A stretch of DNA of 20,889 nucleotides from contig JANLID010000283.1 in the NCBI GenBank assembly GCA_024654105.1, positions 1 to 20,889 of the forward strand, read 5' to 3'. The position numbers and the translations under genes are program-made. This stretch comes from Gallionella sp. GTDB taxonomy: Bacteria; Pseudomonadota; Gammaproteobacteria; Burkholderiales; Gallionellaceae. The notes under the pieces were generated by a model that worked only from the letters and a program-made list of their open reading frames with translations, did not search any database and had not been told where the DNA came from. Positions 7,104-14,049 of the stretch are shown in pieces; position 1 is the first letter of the stretch, and the number at the start of each line of letters is the position of its first letter.

Positions 7104-9182
7104 TCAATCCATTCCGGCAGCGCGGGGGTGGCCATAGTAGTAGCCTTGCGCATAATCCACCCCGATTTCGGCAAGCATTTTTGCCGTCGTCTCATCCTCG
7201 ACAAATTCCGCGACAGTCTTGAGTCCGAACTCATGTGCCATACCGTTAATATGCTCGACCATGATGCGGTCGCGCTCGTCGACGGCGATCTGGCGCACGA
7301 AGCTACCCTCGATCTTCACATAATCGATTTCCAGATATTTCAGATACAGGAACGATGAAAATCCGCTACCAAAATCGTCCAGCGCGACCGAAATATTGCT
7401 GGCGCGTAACTCTTCAATCATGGCCCTGACTTGGATCAGGTTGGGCAACGCTTCGCGCTCAGTGAGTTCCAGCACAATCTTCTCGCAGGGCACGCCTGCG
7501 CTTCGTACCAACTCAGGAATTCCGCGCACCCATTCAATGTCGCCAAAACTGCGCGGGAACAAATTGAAAAACATTCTGGCCTGAGGGTGTTTTTTGGCAA
7601 TTCCCGCATAATGCGCCAAGCCTTTGCGAAACACTTCGCGATCCAGCTCTTTCGCCATACCCAGTTCTTCCGCAACCTCAATAAACTCACCCGCCGGGAC
7701 GATTATTTCGCCATCGCGTATCCGCACCAGCACCTCAAAAGCCACCACCTCACCGGTCTGCACATTAACGATAGGTTGCAGAAATGCCTCGATGCGATCC
7801 TCGCGCAGGGCATTGCGCAGAAAATCGCCCTGCTTGAAGATGGTCATCATGCTGCGATCCTCTTCAGATTCCGCAGTCATCACCTGGTTTTTGCCATGTG
7901 TCTTGGCTTTGTATAGCACCACATCCATCGCCGAATAGATTTCGTCTTCGGTCTTGCCGTCTTCAGGAAAACTTACCATACTGAAGCTGGCGGTAGTACG
8001 TATCTTGCCGACTGGCAATTCGAATTCCTTGCCAGCCAGTGTCTGGTGCAATTTATTGGCCACCTGCAAGCCGCTGGAAGCGGACGTTTCCGGCAGGATG
8101 ATCGCAAACTCGTCACCTCCCAGACGCGCCAGCACATCTCCTTTCCGCAATTCGGCAGAGAGCATTATTGCAAGTTCGTTGAGCACCATATCGCCGATCG
8201 GATGACCGAAAGTGTCGTTGATGTATTTGAAATTATCCAGATCGATCATGATCACCGAAAAAACGTGCTCGTGGCGAGTTGCGCGGATGATTTCATACTG
8301 CATGAATTCCTGGAACTTGCGCCGGTTATACAAACCGGTCAAGGGGTCACGAATGGAAAGTTCTTCCAGTTTTGTGTTGTACTCCTGCATCGTGGACAAC
8401 AGGCGGTTGAAATACTCGGCCAGCAACCGCAACTCGGCAATCCACTTCACACCGCTTACCCGGTAAGTCAGGTTCATCTCATCAGTCACCTGTTGCATGA
8501 CGCTGACAAAGTTCGCAATGGGCATCACCACCAGACGGCGCAGCTTGAAATAGAGTATGAAAAATACCGCCCCAATGACCAACAGGGTATAGCCAACTAC
8601 GGTGTTGATCACATAGTCGAATGACACCTTGAGATTGCTGGTTGGATAGGTAATGTCAACAACCCCATGTACATTACCTATGCTGGACTGTGTATGGCAC
8701 GATAAACACTCTTGCTCCGCCAACACCGGATACAGGTAGCGAATGTTCGCACCGCCCGAAAACAGCAGCACCTCCTGTCCGTCAGCCATAGCCTGCTTGA
8801 GTGCGGCATCTTTTTCAATCAGCTCGCGTTCATTACTCATTTCACCAAACTGCTGCGCCACAATTCTGCCGCGATAAACCTTTATTTTCATGTCCGGCAG
8901 AGTGGTATTAAGCCGCTCGATGGCTTCATTGATTTCCTGCTTGCTCCAGCCCTTGCGCATCGCCGAATACAGGCTCTGAAACACCAGTCTGGAGGTCTGC
9001 TTGGCTTCATCGCGCGCCAATTCGTGCACTGCCCGATCGCGCACTATTTCAGACATAATAAAAACGAGGATGAAAGCCACTACCAGCGAAAAAACCGAAA
9101 GCAGAACCAGTAACCGCCCCAGTGTAAGCTGTGCGATATAGCCGGATATTTTCCCCATCGATTTTGATTCCATTTTTAACAT
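7104..9182 (-). CDS. Membrane GGDEF-EAL protein with periplasmic c-type heme motif
   Basis: A c-di-GMP turnover protein of 692 residues. TM1 spans about 23-43 and TM2 about 195-214, enclosing a roughly 150-residue periplasmic domain with CLSCH at 159-163. This CxxCH motif attaches heme c covalently, and the fold resembles Tll0287/DUF3365-type heme sensors. A HAMP-like linker (215-270) leads to a GGDEF domain with intact GGDEF (355-359) and I-site RKGD (346-349). The EAL domain (about 455-692) has EVLVR (483-487, fits ExLxR), Asn540, E572, DDFGSG (602-607), KIE (623-625, usually KID), E659 and Q679. Both activities may therefore be retained, with heme redox or gas binding as the likely input. 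The start is uncertain: no Shine-Dalgarno precedes 9182, and internal ATGs at 9173 and 9158 are possible. Confidence 0.9.
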   Translation of the reverse strand: MLKMESKSMGKISGYIAQLTLGRLLVLLSVFSLVVAFILVFIMSEIVRDRAVHELARDEAKQTSRLVFQSLYSAMRKGWSKQEINEAIERLNTTLPDMKIKVYRGRIVAQQFGEMSNERELIEKDAALKQAMADGQEVLLFSGGANIRYLYPVLAEQECLSCHTQSSIGNVHGVVDITYPTSNLKVSFDYVINTVVGYTLLVIGAVFFILYFKLRRLVVMPIANFVSVMQQVTDEMNLTYRVSGVKWIAELRLLAEYFNRLLSTMQEYNTKLEELSIRDPLTGLYNRRKFQEFMQYEIIRATRHEHVFSVIMIDLDNFKYINDTFGHPIGDMVLNELAIMLSAELRKGDVLARLGGDEFAIILPETSASSGLQVANKLHQTLAGKEFELPVGKIRTTASFSMVSFPEDGKTEDEIYSAMDVVLYKAKTHGKNQVMTAESEEDRSMMTIFKQGDFLRNALREDRIEAFLQPIVNVQTGEVVAFEVLVRIRDGEIIVPAGEFIEVAEELGMAKELDREVFRKGLAHYAGIAKKHPQARMFFNLFPRSFGDIEWVRGIPELVRSAGVPCEKIVLELTEREALPNLIQVRAMIEELRASNISVALDDFGSGFSSFLYLKYLEIDYVKIEGSFVRQIAVDERDRIMVEHINGMAHEFGLKTVAEFVEDETTAKMLAEIGVDYAQGYYYGHPRAAGMD

Positions 9183-9186
9183 TTAA

Positions 9187-9201
9187 TTGTGCTCATCACA
9201 A
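9187..9201. promoter_or_regulatory. Small inverted repeat just before the GGDEF-EAL start
   Basis: TTGTG (9187-9191) and CACAA (9197-9201) form an inverted repeat with a 5-base spacer, immediately upstream of the start codon. It could be a protein-binding half-site pair or a hairpin over the ribosome-binding region. The arms are short, so chance is a fair explanation. The rest of the 87-base gap shows an 8-base pair, AAACACTA/TAGTGTTT, just after clsB and nothing else. Confidence 0.2.
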
Positions 9202-9269
9202 CGGCCAGCCGTATCCCACAACGCTATCAAACACTATCACAATTACCCAACCCACTGGAGAGTAGTGTT

Positions 9270-10445
9270 TTATGACAAGCCGCCCCTGCGCCGCCCAAGT
9301 ATGCCGATCAGCAGGCGCACAACGCCATAACTTAAGCGCGCAATCAAGCGATTCAAAAAGTTGCGTGGCTTGCCATATTCCCCTCCGATGCGCACTGCAT
9401 CGTTGGCAATCGCGAGCTGCAAGCTCTCGCGCAACTCGCCGGCAAACCCGGCACCCTGCACGGCGAGATTCGCCTCGCGTGCCAGCAGCAGACTGAACGG
9501 ATCGATATTGGATGAGCCCACAGTCGCCCACTGGCTGTCCACCACGGCGACCTTGGCATGCAGATAGCTGGCCTGGTATTCATAAATCTCGACCCCCGCC
9601 GCCAGCAACCGGTCATAAAGCGCGTGCGTCGCATAGTGCTGCAAACGGTATTCAACTCTTCCCTGTAACAGCAGAACGACGCGAACGCCACGCCGTGCTG
9701 CCTGTACCAGCGCACGGCGAAAAACGCGGCCGGGCAGAAAGTAGGCATTGGCAATAATGATTTCGCGCTGCGCTCCTGTGATGGCTCTCAAATAGGCGCG
9801 CTCGATATCGCGCCGGTGGCGCAGATTGTCGCGCAGCAAGAGGGTGATTTCCGGCGCGGCAGCGTGTTTGGTCCGCTCAAAAACAAACCGCTGGATTCTC
9901 TTGCCTCGCTCGCGAAATTTGGCCCATGACACCGCGCTCCACAGGCGGCGCATGGCCGCATGAATTTCCCCGGCCACCGTGCCTTGCACACGCACCGCGT
10001 AGTCCAGCCTGGGTACGGAAAAAATGCCGTGTTCCGCTATATCGTCGATAATATTGATGCCGCCGACAAATGCCACCTCACCATCCATTACCGCCAGTTT
10101 GCGATGCATGCGGCGCAGGCGACTGCGGCGCAGCGTGAAAGGCGAAATCTTTTGCCGGAACCATTCCACCTCGACGCCGGCGGTTCGCAAATCGGTCACC
10201 CAATGTTGCGGCAATCCCGCCGAGCCGAATCCATCCAGCAATACGCGCACCGCCACTCCGCGCGCGGCGGCGCGCTGCAAAGTATCGGCAACCATGCGCC
10301 CGGTTTTGTCCGCGGCGAAAATGTAGGTTTCCAGATGGATCGAATGCTGCGCGGCATCGATGTCGGCGCACAGTTGCGGAAAAAATGCCGTACTGTTTTG
10401 CAACAGCATCAACTGGCTCCCTGCCACCTGATGAACGCTGGTCAT
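9270..10445 (-). CDS. clsB: Cardiolipin synthase B (phospholipase D family)
   Basis: A phosphatidyltransferase of the PLD superfamily that makes cardiolipin from phosphatidylglycerol and, in E. coli ClsB, can also make phosphatidylglycerol from phosphatidylethanolamine. The 391-residue protein has two HKD motifs: H114-K116-D121 (MHRKLAVMD, followed by FVGG) and H296-K298-D303 (LHAKVAVVD, followed by VGSSNIDP). There is no N-terminal two-helix membrane anchor of the ClsA type, so association with the membrane is probably peripheral, through the basic C-terminus. The ATG at 10445 overlaps the TGA of the preceding gene as ATGA and has AAGAG a few bases upstream. The pairing with an EEP-family protein matches ybhP-clsB of E. 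coli. Confidence 0.92.
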   Translation of the reverse strand: MTSVHQVAGSQLMLLQNSTAFFPQLCADIDAAQHSIHLETYIFAADKTGRMVADTLQRAAARGVAVRVLLDGFGSAGLPQHWVTDLRTAGVEVEWFRQKISPFTLRRSRLRRMHRKLAVMDGEVAFVGGINIIDDIAEHGIFSVPRLDYAVRVQGTVAGEIHAAMRRLWSAVSWAKFRERGKRIQRFVFERTKHAAAPEITLLLRDNLRHRRDIERAYLRAITGAQREIIIANAYFLPGRVFRRALVQAARRGVRVVLLLQGRVEYRLQHYATHALYDRLLAAGVEIYEYQASYLHAKVAVVDSQWATVGSSNIDPFSLLLAREANLAVQGAGFAGELRESLQLAIANDAVRIGGEYGKPRNFLNRLIARLSYGVVRLLIGILGRRRGGLS

Positions 10446-11200
10446 ATGCTCTTTAGTTGCGCGGAAAGCGCGGCATGATCGGACAGGCGCTGCCAATTCC
10501 CGCCGATATGCACATCGCTATGCAGCACGCTGAAACCGCGCACATAAATGCGGTCCAGGCGCAGCAGTGGCAGTGCGGCCGGGTAGCTGCGCGCCGGGCT
10601 TCCGTTATGCAGGTGGAACACATCATGCATATCCAACTCGCCGGACATTTCCCGGCTCATTCGGTTGCGCCAATCGTTAAAATCCCCGGCAATGATCAGC
10701 GGCGCATCGGGTGGAATTTCATTGCGCACATACTCGATCAGGGCACTGGTTTGCGCGCGCTTGCCTTTGGCGAACAGACCGAAATGCGCGCACACGCAAT
10801 GTACACGCGGCCGCCCGGAGAGATCAATCTCGCAATGCAGCAGCCCGCGGCTCTCGAAACGATGCGCGGAAACATCCATGTTCAGCGACTGCAAGATTGG
10901 AAAGCGGCTGAGTATCGCGTTGCCGTGATGTCCCGCTTCATACACGCAATTTTTGCCGTATGCAAAATGCGGCCAGGCTCCTTCCGCGATGAATTCGTGT
11001 TGCGCGCCGCCGGGGTAGTTGTGAAAACGCCCGGCATGGCGCGCATGCTCGCCCTGCGCTTCCTGCAAAAACACGATATCGGCATCCAGCTCGCGCAAGC
11101 GGTCGCGCAACTCGTGCAACACCACACGCCGGTTGAAATGCGAAAAACCCTTGTGGATGTTATAAGTGGCGATTTTCAGCGTTTGCACGAACGCATCCAT
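10442..11200 (-). CDS. Endonuclease/exonuclease/phosphatase family protein, YbhP-like
   Basis: A member of the EEP metal-dependent phosphoesterase fold, which includes ExoIII, DNase I and sphingomyelinases; the substrate is unknown. The 252-residue protein carries the expected residues: N14 (TYNIHKG), E47 (FLQEAQGE), H139, D173 and N175 (AGDFNDW), D216 (LDRIYV) and D241-H242 (LSDHA). No signal peptide is seen. The ATG at 11200 follows the nadA stop by one base; an upstream extension to 11398 lies wholly antisense-free inside nadA and looks artificial. It overlaps clsB by ATGA. As E. coli ybhP is also next to clsB, a role in phospholipid metabolism is a reasonable inference. Confidence 0.88.
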   Translation of the reverse strand: MDAFVQTLKIATYNIHKGFSHFNRRVVLHELRDRLRELDADIVFLQEAQGEHARHAGRFHNYPGGAQHEFIAEGAWPHFAYGKNCVYEAGHHGNAILSRFPILQSLNMDVSAHRFESRGLLHCEIDLSGRPRVHCVCAHFGLFAKGKRAQTSALIEYVRNEIPPDAPLIIAGDFNDWRNRMSREMSGELDMHDVFHLHNGSPARSYPAALPLLRLDRIYVRGFSVLHSDVHIGGNWQRLSDHAALSAQLKSI

Positions 11201-11201
11201 G

Positions 11202-12356
11202 TCAGACGTTGCCGATGCCGCGTATCGGCAGATTGATCTGTTTGGCGAAATCCAGCATGCGCCGGATCGGCTGCACGGCGCGCGGAATGAGCGCCGGGTC
11301 GACAAGAATCTCGTTCTTGCCGGCACCCGCAAGGGGTAGGCCGGTGGGTACCCCGCCGCTACGCGGCGACCCTCCCGCACTCTCCAGCACTTCGGCAAGA
11401 TTGAGCAGGCCGTTCATCGCCATCCACGGGCAATGGCTGCAACTGATGCAGGTCGCGCCGTGCCCGGCAGTCGGCGCTTCGATAAACACCTTATGCGGCG
11501 ACAGGGTGCGCATCTTGTGCAGGATGCCGTTATCGGTCGCGACGATGAATTCATCGGCATCGAGTTGCTGCGATGCCTTGATGAGCTGCGTGGTGGAGCC
11601 GACCACGTCCGCCAGCATGACGATCGCGCGCGGCGCTTCGGGATGCACCAGCACCCTGGCCTGCGGATGCTGCGCCTTCAACTCGATCAGTTCGCGTGCC
11701 TTGTATTCGTCGTGCACCACACACGAACCTTGCCACAACAGCATGTCTGCGCCGGTCTGTTCCTGGATGTAATTGCCCAGGTGGCGGTCAGGCGCCCAGA
11801 GGATTTTCTCGCCGCGCTCCTTGAGATGTTTGACGATGGGCAGTGCGATGGAACTGGTCACCATCCAGTCGGCGCGCGCCTTCACCGCAGCGCTGGTGTT
11901 GGCATACACCACCACGGTGCGGTCGGGATGCGCGTCGCAAAATGCGCCGAACTCGTCCGCCGGACAGCCCAGATCGAGCGAGCACTCCGCCTGCAGGTCT
12001 GGCATCAGCACGCGCTTCTCCGGATTCAGAATTTTCGCGGTCTCGCCCATGAAGCGCACGCCGGCGACGACAATGGTTTTGGCTGGGTGTTGGTGGCCGA
12101 AATTGGCCATGTCCAGCGAATCGGAGACGATGCCGCCGGTTTCCTCCGCGAGGTCCTGCAAGTCGGGATGCACGTAATAATGCGAGACCAGCACCGCATC
12201 CTGTTCCTTGAGCATGCGCTTGATGCGCGCGATCAATTCGGCCTTCTCAGCAGGAGCCGGTTCGCGTGGAACTCTTGCCCACGCCTGCACGGTGCTGCAA
12301 CCGGTCTGTGCGGCATCGGGATGTTCGTACGGAATATGGATAATGTTCTCGCTCAT
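11202..12356 (-). CDS. nadA: Quinolinate synthase A, with a 16-codon palindromic insert
   Basis: NadA condenses iminoaspartate with dihydroxyacetone phosphate to quinolinate in de novo NAD synthesis, using a [4Fe-4S] cluster. The 384-residue protein shows VSHYYVHPDLQDLAE, SDSLDMA, PDLQAECSLD with C125, GSCVVHD with C212 and the C-terminal CISCSHCPWMAMN (C303, C306, C309). These fit the three cluster ligands, with extra cysteines in the last motif. The ATG at 12356 overlaps the nudB TGA as ATGA. Residues 327-344 (between LES and AGKNEILVDP) are glycine/proline-rich and alien to the family: they correspond to an inserted palindromic repeat. Without it the protein would be 368 residues, close to normal. 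The insert lies after the last cysteines, in a loop before the final helix, so function is probably kept. Confidence 0.95.
   Translation of the reverse strand: MSENIIHIPYEHPDAAQTGCSTVQAWARVPREPAPAEKAELIARIKRMLKEQDAVLVSHYYVHPDLQDLAEETGGIVSDSLDMANFGHQHPAKTIVVAGVRFMGETAKILNPEKRVLMPDLQAECSLDLGCPADEFGAFCDAHPDRTVVVYANTSAAVKARADWMVTSSIALPIVKHLKERGEKILWAPDRHLGNYIQEQTGADMLLWQGSCVVHDEYKARELIELKAQHPQARVLVHPEAPRAIVMLADVVGSTTQLIKASQQLDADEFIVATDNGILHKMRTLSPHKVFIEAPTAGHGATCISCSHCPWMAMNGLLNLAEVLESAGGSPRSGGVPTGLPLAGAGKNEILVDPALIPRAVQPIRRMLDFAKQINLPIRGIGNV
11326..11379. repeat. Palindromic repeat inserted in nadA, flanked by 6-bp direct repeats
   Basis: CCCGCA occurs at 11326-11331 and again at 11374-11379. 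The 42 bases between them contain GTAG (11336-11339), the hairpin CGCCGC-TAC-GCGGCG (11354-11368) and outer arms GGGT (11346-11349)/ACCC (11369-11372). The repeat period is 48 bp, so the nadA frame is preserved. This looks like insertion of a short palindromic element with target duplication, or a recombination product. Confidence 0.7.
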
Positions 12357-12808
12357 GGCATTTCTCTGTCCGCGCGCTCCGGCAACTCCAGTATCGCCGC
12401 ACGATTGCTCGGTGAAAAAACTTTTTCCGCCGCATCCTGCCACGCCAGCCACTGGAAGCTCAAATGCTCGCGCGGCGCGAGTTGGACAGCAATCGGGTGT
12501 GGCAGTTGCAGACCGAACACATGCTCGGTATTGCGCGTGATGCCGGGCGGATAGCGGTGGCGCCAGTGCGGGTAAATCTCGTAGTCGTTTTGCATCTGCC
12601 AGTCGCTCAACGCATATTGCGATGCATCAAGGCCGGTTTCCTCGCGCACCTCGCGCAGCGCCGTGTCGCACAACGCCTCGCCCGGCTCGCAGCTGCCGGT
12701 AACCGACTGCCAGTAGCCCGGATGGTCGGCGCGTTCCAGCAACAACACCTTGATATTAATAGTATAAATCACCACCAGCACCGAGACCGGCTGTTTGTAA
12801 TGCGCCAT
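12353..12808 (-). CDS. nudB: Dihydroneopterin triphosphate diphosphatase (Nudix)
   Basis: NudB removes pyrophosphate from dihydroneopterin triphosphate in folate synthesis. The 151-residue protein has a complete Nudix box at 38-60: G, five residues, E44, seven residues, then REVREETGL. Other family features are KQPVSVLVVIYT near the N-terminus, ERADHPGYWQSVTGS and NTEHVFGL. The ATG at 12808 is chosen because MAHYKQPVSVL is the typical start; 59 upstream in-frame residues would overlap the barstar gene. It begins 5 bases after the barstar stop and overlaps nadA by ATGA. In E. coli nudB lies directly next to aspS; here four accessory genes stand between them. Confidence 0.9.
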   Translation of the reverse strand: MAHYKQPVSVLVVIYTINIKVLLLERADHPGYWQSVTGSCEPGEALCDTALREVREETGLDASQYALSDWQMQNDYEIYPHWRHRYPPGITRNTEHVFGLQLPHPIAVQLAPREHLSFQWLAWQDAAEKVFSPSNRAAILELPERADREMP

Positions 12809-12813
12809 GATCG

Positions 12814-13212
12814 TTAGGCGAACAACACCCAGAAAGCCTTGTTGCGCTGCCGCCAGTACACCACCGTATCGGCCAGAATATCCTGCGCGATCTCGCGGTC
12901 GTTCGCGGACAGGCCGAAGGTATCGCTGACGTTGCGCAACAGCAGCACGTAGCCCGCCACCCCGCCATGCCACGACAAGTCGCACAGCGCATCCGCCAGC
13001 GCATCCCAGTTTGCGCCGAACTCGGGCGGAAAAGCGGCGGCGGCAGCCAATGCGTTAAGCAGATTCTGCTTGCCCTTGACCCCCTTGAGGTCGGCATCGA
13101 ACAGCGCGAAACCGGCTGCGCCGGCGGCGGTACGCAACTCGTCCACGCCGCATTGCAGCGAGTAGCTGCCTGCCGCAGCGGTGTCGTTCAATTGTTGTGT
13201 CAGCGAATTCAT
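12814..13212 (-). CDS. Barstar-family ribonuclease inhibitor
   Basis: Barstar proteins bind and block barnase-type RNases in the cytoplasm. The 132-residue protein contains the family signature FPPEFGANWDALADALCDL (61-79); D70 and D74 align with Asp35 and Asp39 of Bacillus barstar, the latter being the main contact with the RNase active site. There is no signal peptide, so it is cytosolic. Its ATG overlaps the TGA of the RNase gene as ATGA, which ties its translation to that of the enzyme. The protein is longer than the 90-residue Bacillus barstar because of about 35 extra N-terminal residues. The partner is inferred from adjacency. Confidence 0.9.
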   Translation of the reverse strand: MNSLTQQLNDTAAAGSYSLQCGVDELRTAAGAAGFALFDADLKGVKGKQNLLNALAAAAAFPPEFGANWDALADALCDLSWHGGVAGYVLLLRNVSDTFGLSANDREIAQDILADTVVYWRQRNKAFWVLFA

Positions 13213-13607
13213 GGCTGTTCTCTGATGCGTTTGAAAGTCTGGTAATGATCTGCTGTGTAATAACATTCCACCGGTGGCCCGCACACAATACGCCGTGCAC
13301 CGCGATTGCGCGCGCCGGGCGTCCTGACCGTGTATTCGCGGTAGTAGCCGCGCGGCTGCTTAGGCAGGATGCGCTCGTAGCTCCTGAACACCGCGCCGTC
13401 GCGCTCGTAGACAAAAGGCCCGCCGCGTTTGATGGCCTGCAAGGTTACGCGCGCCTCGGCGGGCAGTTCGGCCATTGCGATGAGCGCAAGTTCCGCCTGC
13501 CCGGCCTGCACCTGCGGCAACCACAGCAGCAACGCCAGCAGCAACGCCAGCAGGAACGCCCACCCCGAAAAAGCGGAACCCGTTGAACTGCTACGGAAAA
13601 TTCTCAT
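13209..13607 (-). CDS. Secreted guanyl-specific ribonuclease (RNase Sa/barnase family)
   Basis: An extracytoplasmic endoribonuclease of the N1/T1 microbial RNase family that cleaves after guanosine. From ATG 13607 the protein is 132 residues, with a signal peptide whose core is leucine-rich (about 17-35) and ends VQA-GQ. The mature domain ends with the RNase Sa-like block: E91 in YYREYTV, R106 in GARRIV and H121 in TADHYQTF. These align with Glu54, Arg69 and His85 of RNase Sa, one residue shorter in the last interval. C109 and C115 may form a disulfide. A TTG start at 13622 would add five residues. It overlaps the barstar gene by ATGA. Role could be nutrient RNA scavenging or attack on competitors; the inhibitor protects the producing cell. 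Confidence 0.9.
   Translation of the reverse strand: MRIFRSSSTGSAFSGWAFLLALLLALLLWLPQVQAGQAELALIAMAELPAEARVTLQAIKRGGPFVYERDGAVFRSYERILPKQPRGYYREYTVRTPGARNRGARRIVCGPPVECYYTADHYQTFKRIREQP
13524..13559. repeat. Three tandem 12-bp units in the RNase signal peptide
   Basis: CAGCAGCAACGC occurs at 13524-13535 and 13536-13547, with a third copy differing at one base at 13548-13559. On the coding strand each unit encodes Ala-Leu-Leu-Leu (Ala-Phe-Leu-Leu in the variant), forming the hydrophobic core of the signal peptide. Slippage would change core length by four residues without a frameshift. Confidence 0.75.
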
Positions 13608-13640
13608 TGATTTACTTGCCAACGCCGACTGCCCGTTCCT

Positions 13641-14021
13641 CTACTTTGCCGATGCCACCGGAAAATTCGGATGTGCGGGGTTGACGATCAATTGCTGGCG
13701 CAAGGGGTCAACCTGCAAATCCATCGCCTCCAGCGGCAACACGCCCATCAACGGCTCGTTACCCAACACCAGCGCCTCGGTGACATAGGAACGATTACCG
13801 AAAGCAATCTCGATAGGCGCGATGCGCGGCACCCTGATCTGTCGCCCATCTGCCAGCGTCACCACATGCGTGGCAACTTCTCCGATGTCGAATCCGAGTT
13901 GCAGCGCCTCTTCTTCGGTCACGCACATGAAGGTCGCACCGGTATCCACCAATGCATTGACCTGCACCGACTGTTGGTTGAACAGGTTGGTAATCTTCAA
14001 TTCAGCATAAGTCGCGCCCAT
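13641..14021 (-). CDS. Small retropepsin-like (clan AA) aspartic protease
   Basis: A 126-residue protein with the aspartic protease signature ALVDTGATFMCV (D26-T27-G28-A29) followed by the second-half features VVTLADGRQIRVP and EALVLGNEPLMGVLPLEAMDLQVDP. Single-domain members of clan AA act as homodimers, each chain giving one catalytic Asp. There is no signal peptide or membrane segment, so it is cytosolic. The ATG at 14021 has a near-perfect Shine-Dalgarno (AAGGAGGTG complement at 14027-14035), one of the strongest in the window; the extension to 14060 is discarded. It starts 28 bases after the mrr-like gene and ends 33 bases before the RNase gene. Its substrate is unknown, and the link to its neighbours is only positional. 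Confidence 0.88.
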   Translation of the reverse strand: MGATYAELKITNLFNQQSVQVNALVDTGATFMCVTEEEALQLGFDIGEVATHVVTLADGRQIRVPRIAPIEIAFGNRSYVTEALVLGNEPLMGVLPLEAMDLQVDPLRQQLIVNPAHPNFPVASAK

Positions 14022-14049
14022 GATTGCACCTCCTTCAATTGAACTGGCA

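Noticed and set aside
11201..11398. N-terminal extension of the YbhP-like protein into nadA
   Set aside because: The extra 66 residues overlap nadA codons and include the translated palindromic insert; the family begins at the TYNIHKG segment, just after the ATG at 11200.
11433..12554. 373-codon open frame on the + strand
   Set aside because: Antisense to nadA and the end of nudB; no domain, His/Arg-rich mirrored composition.
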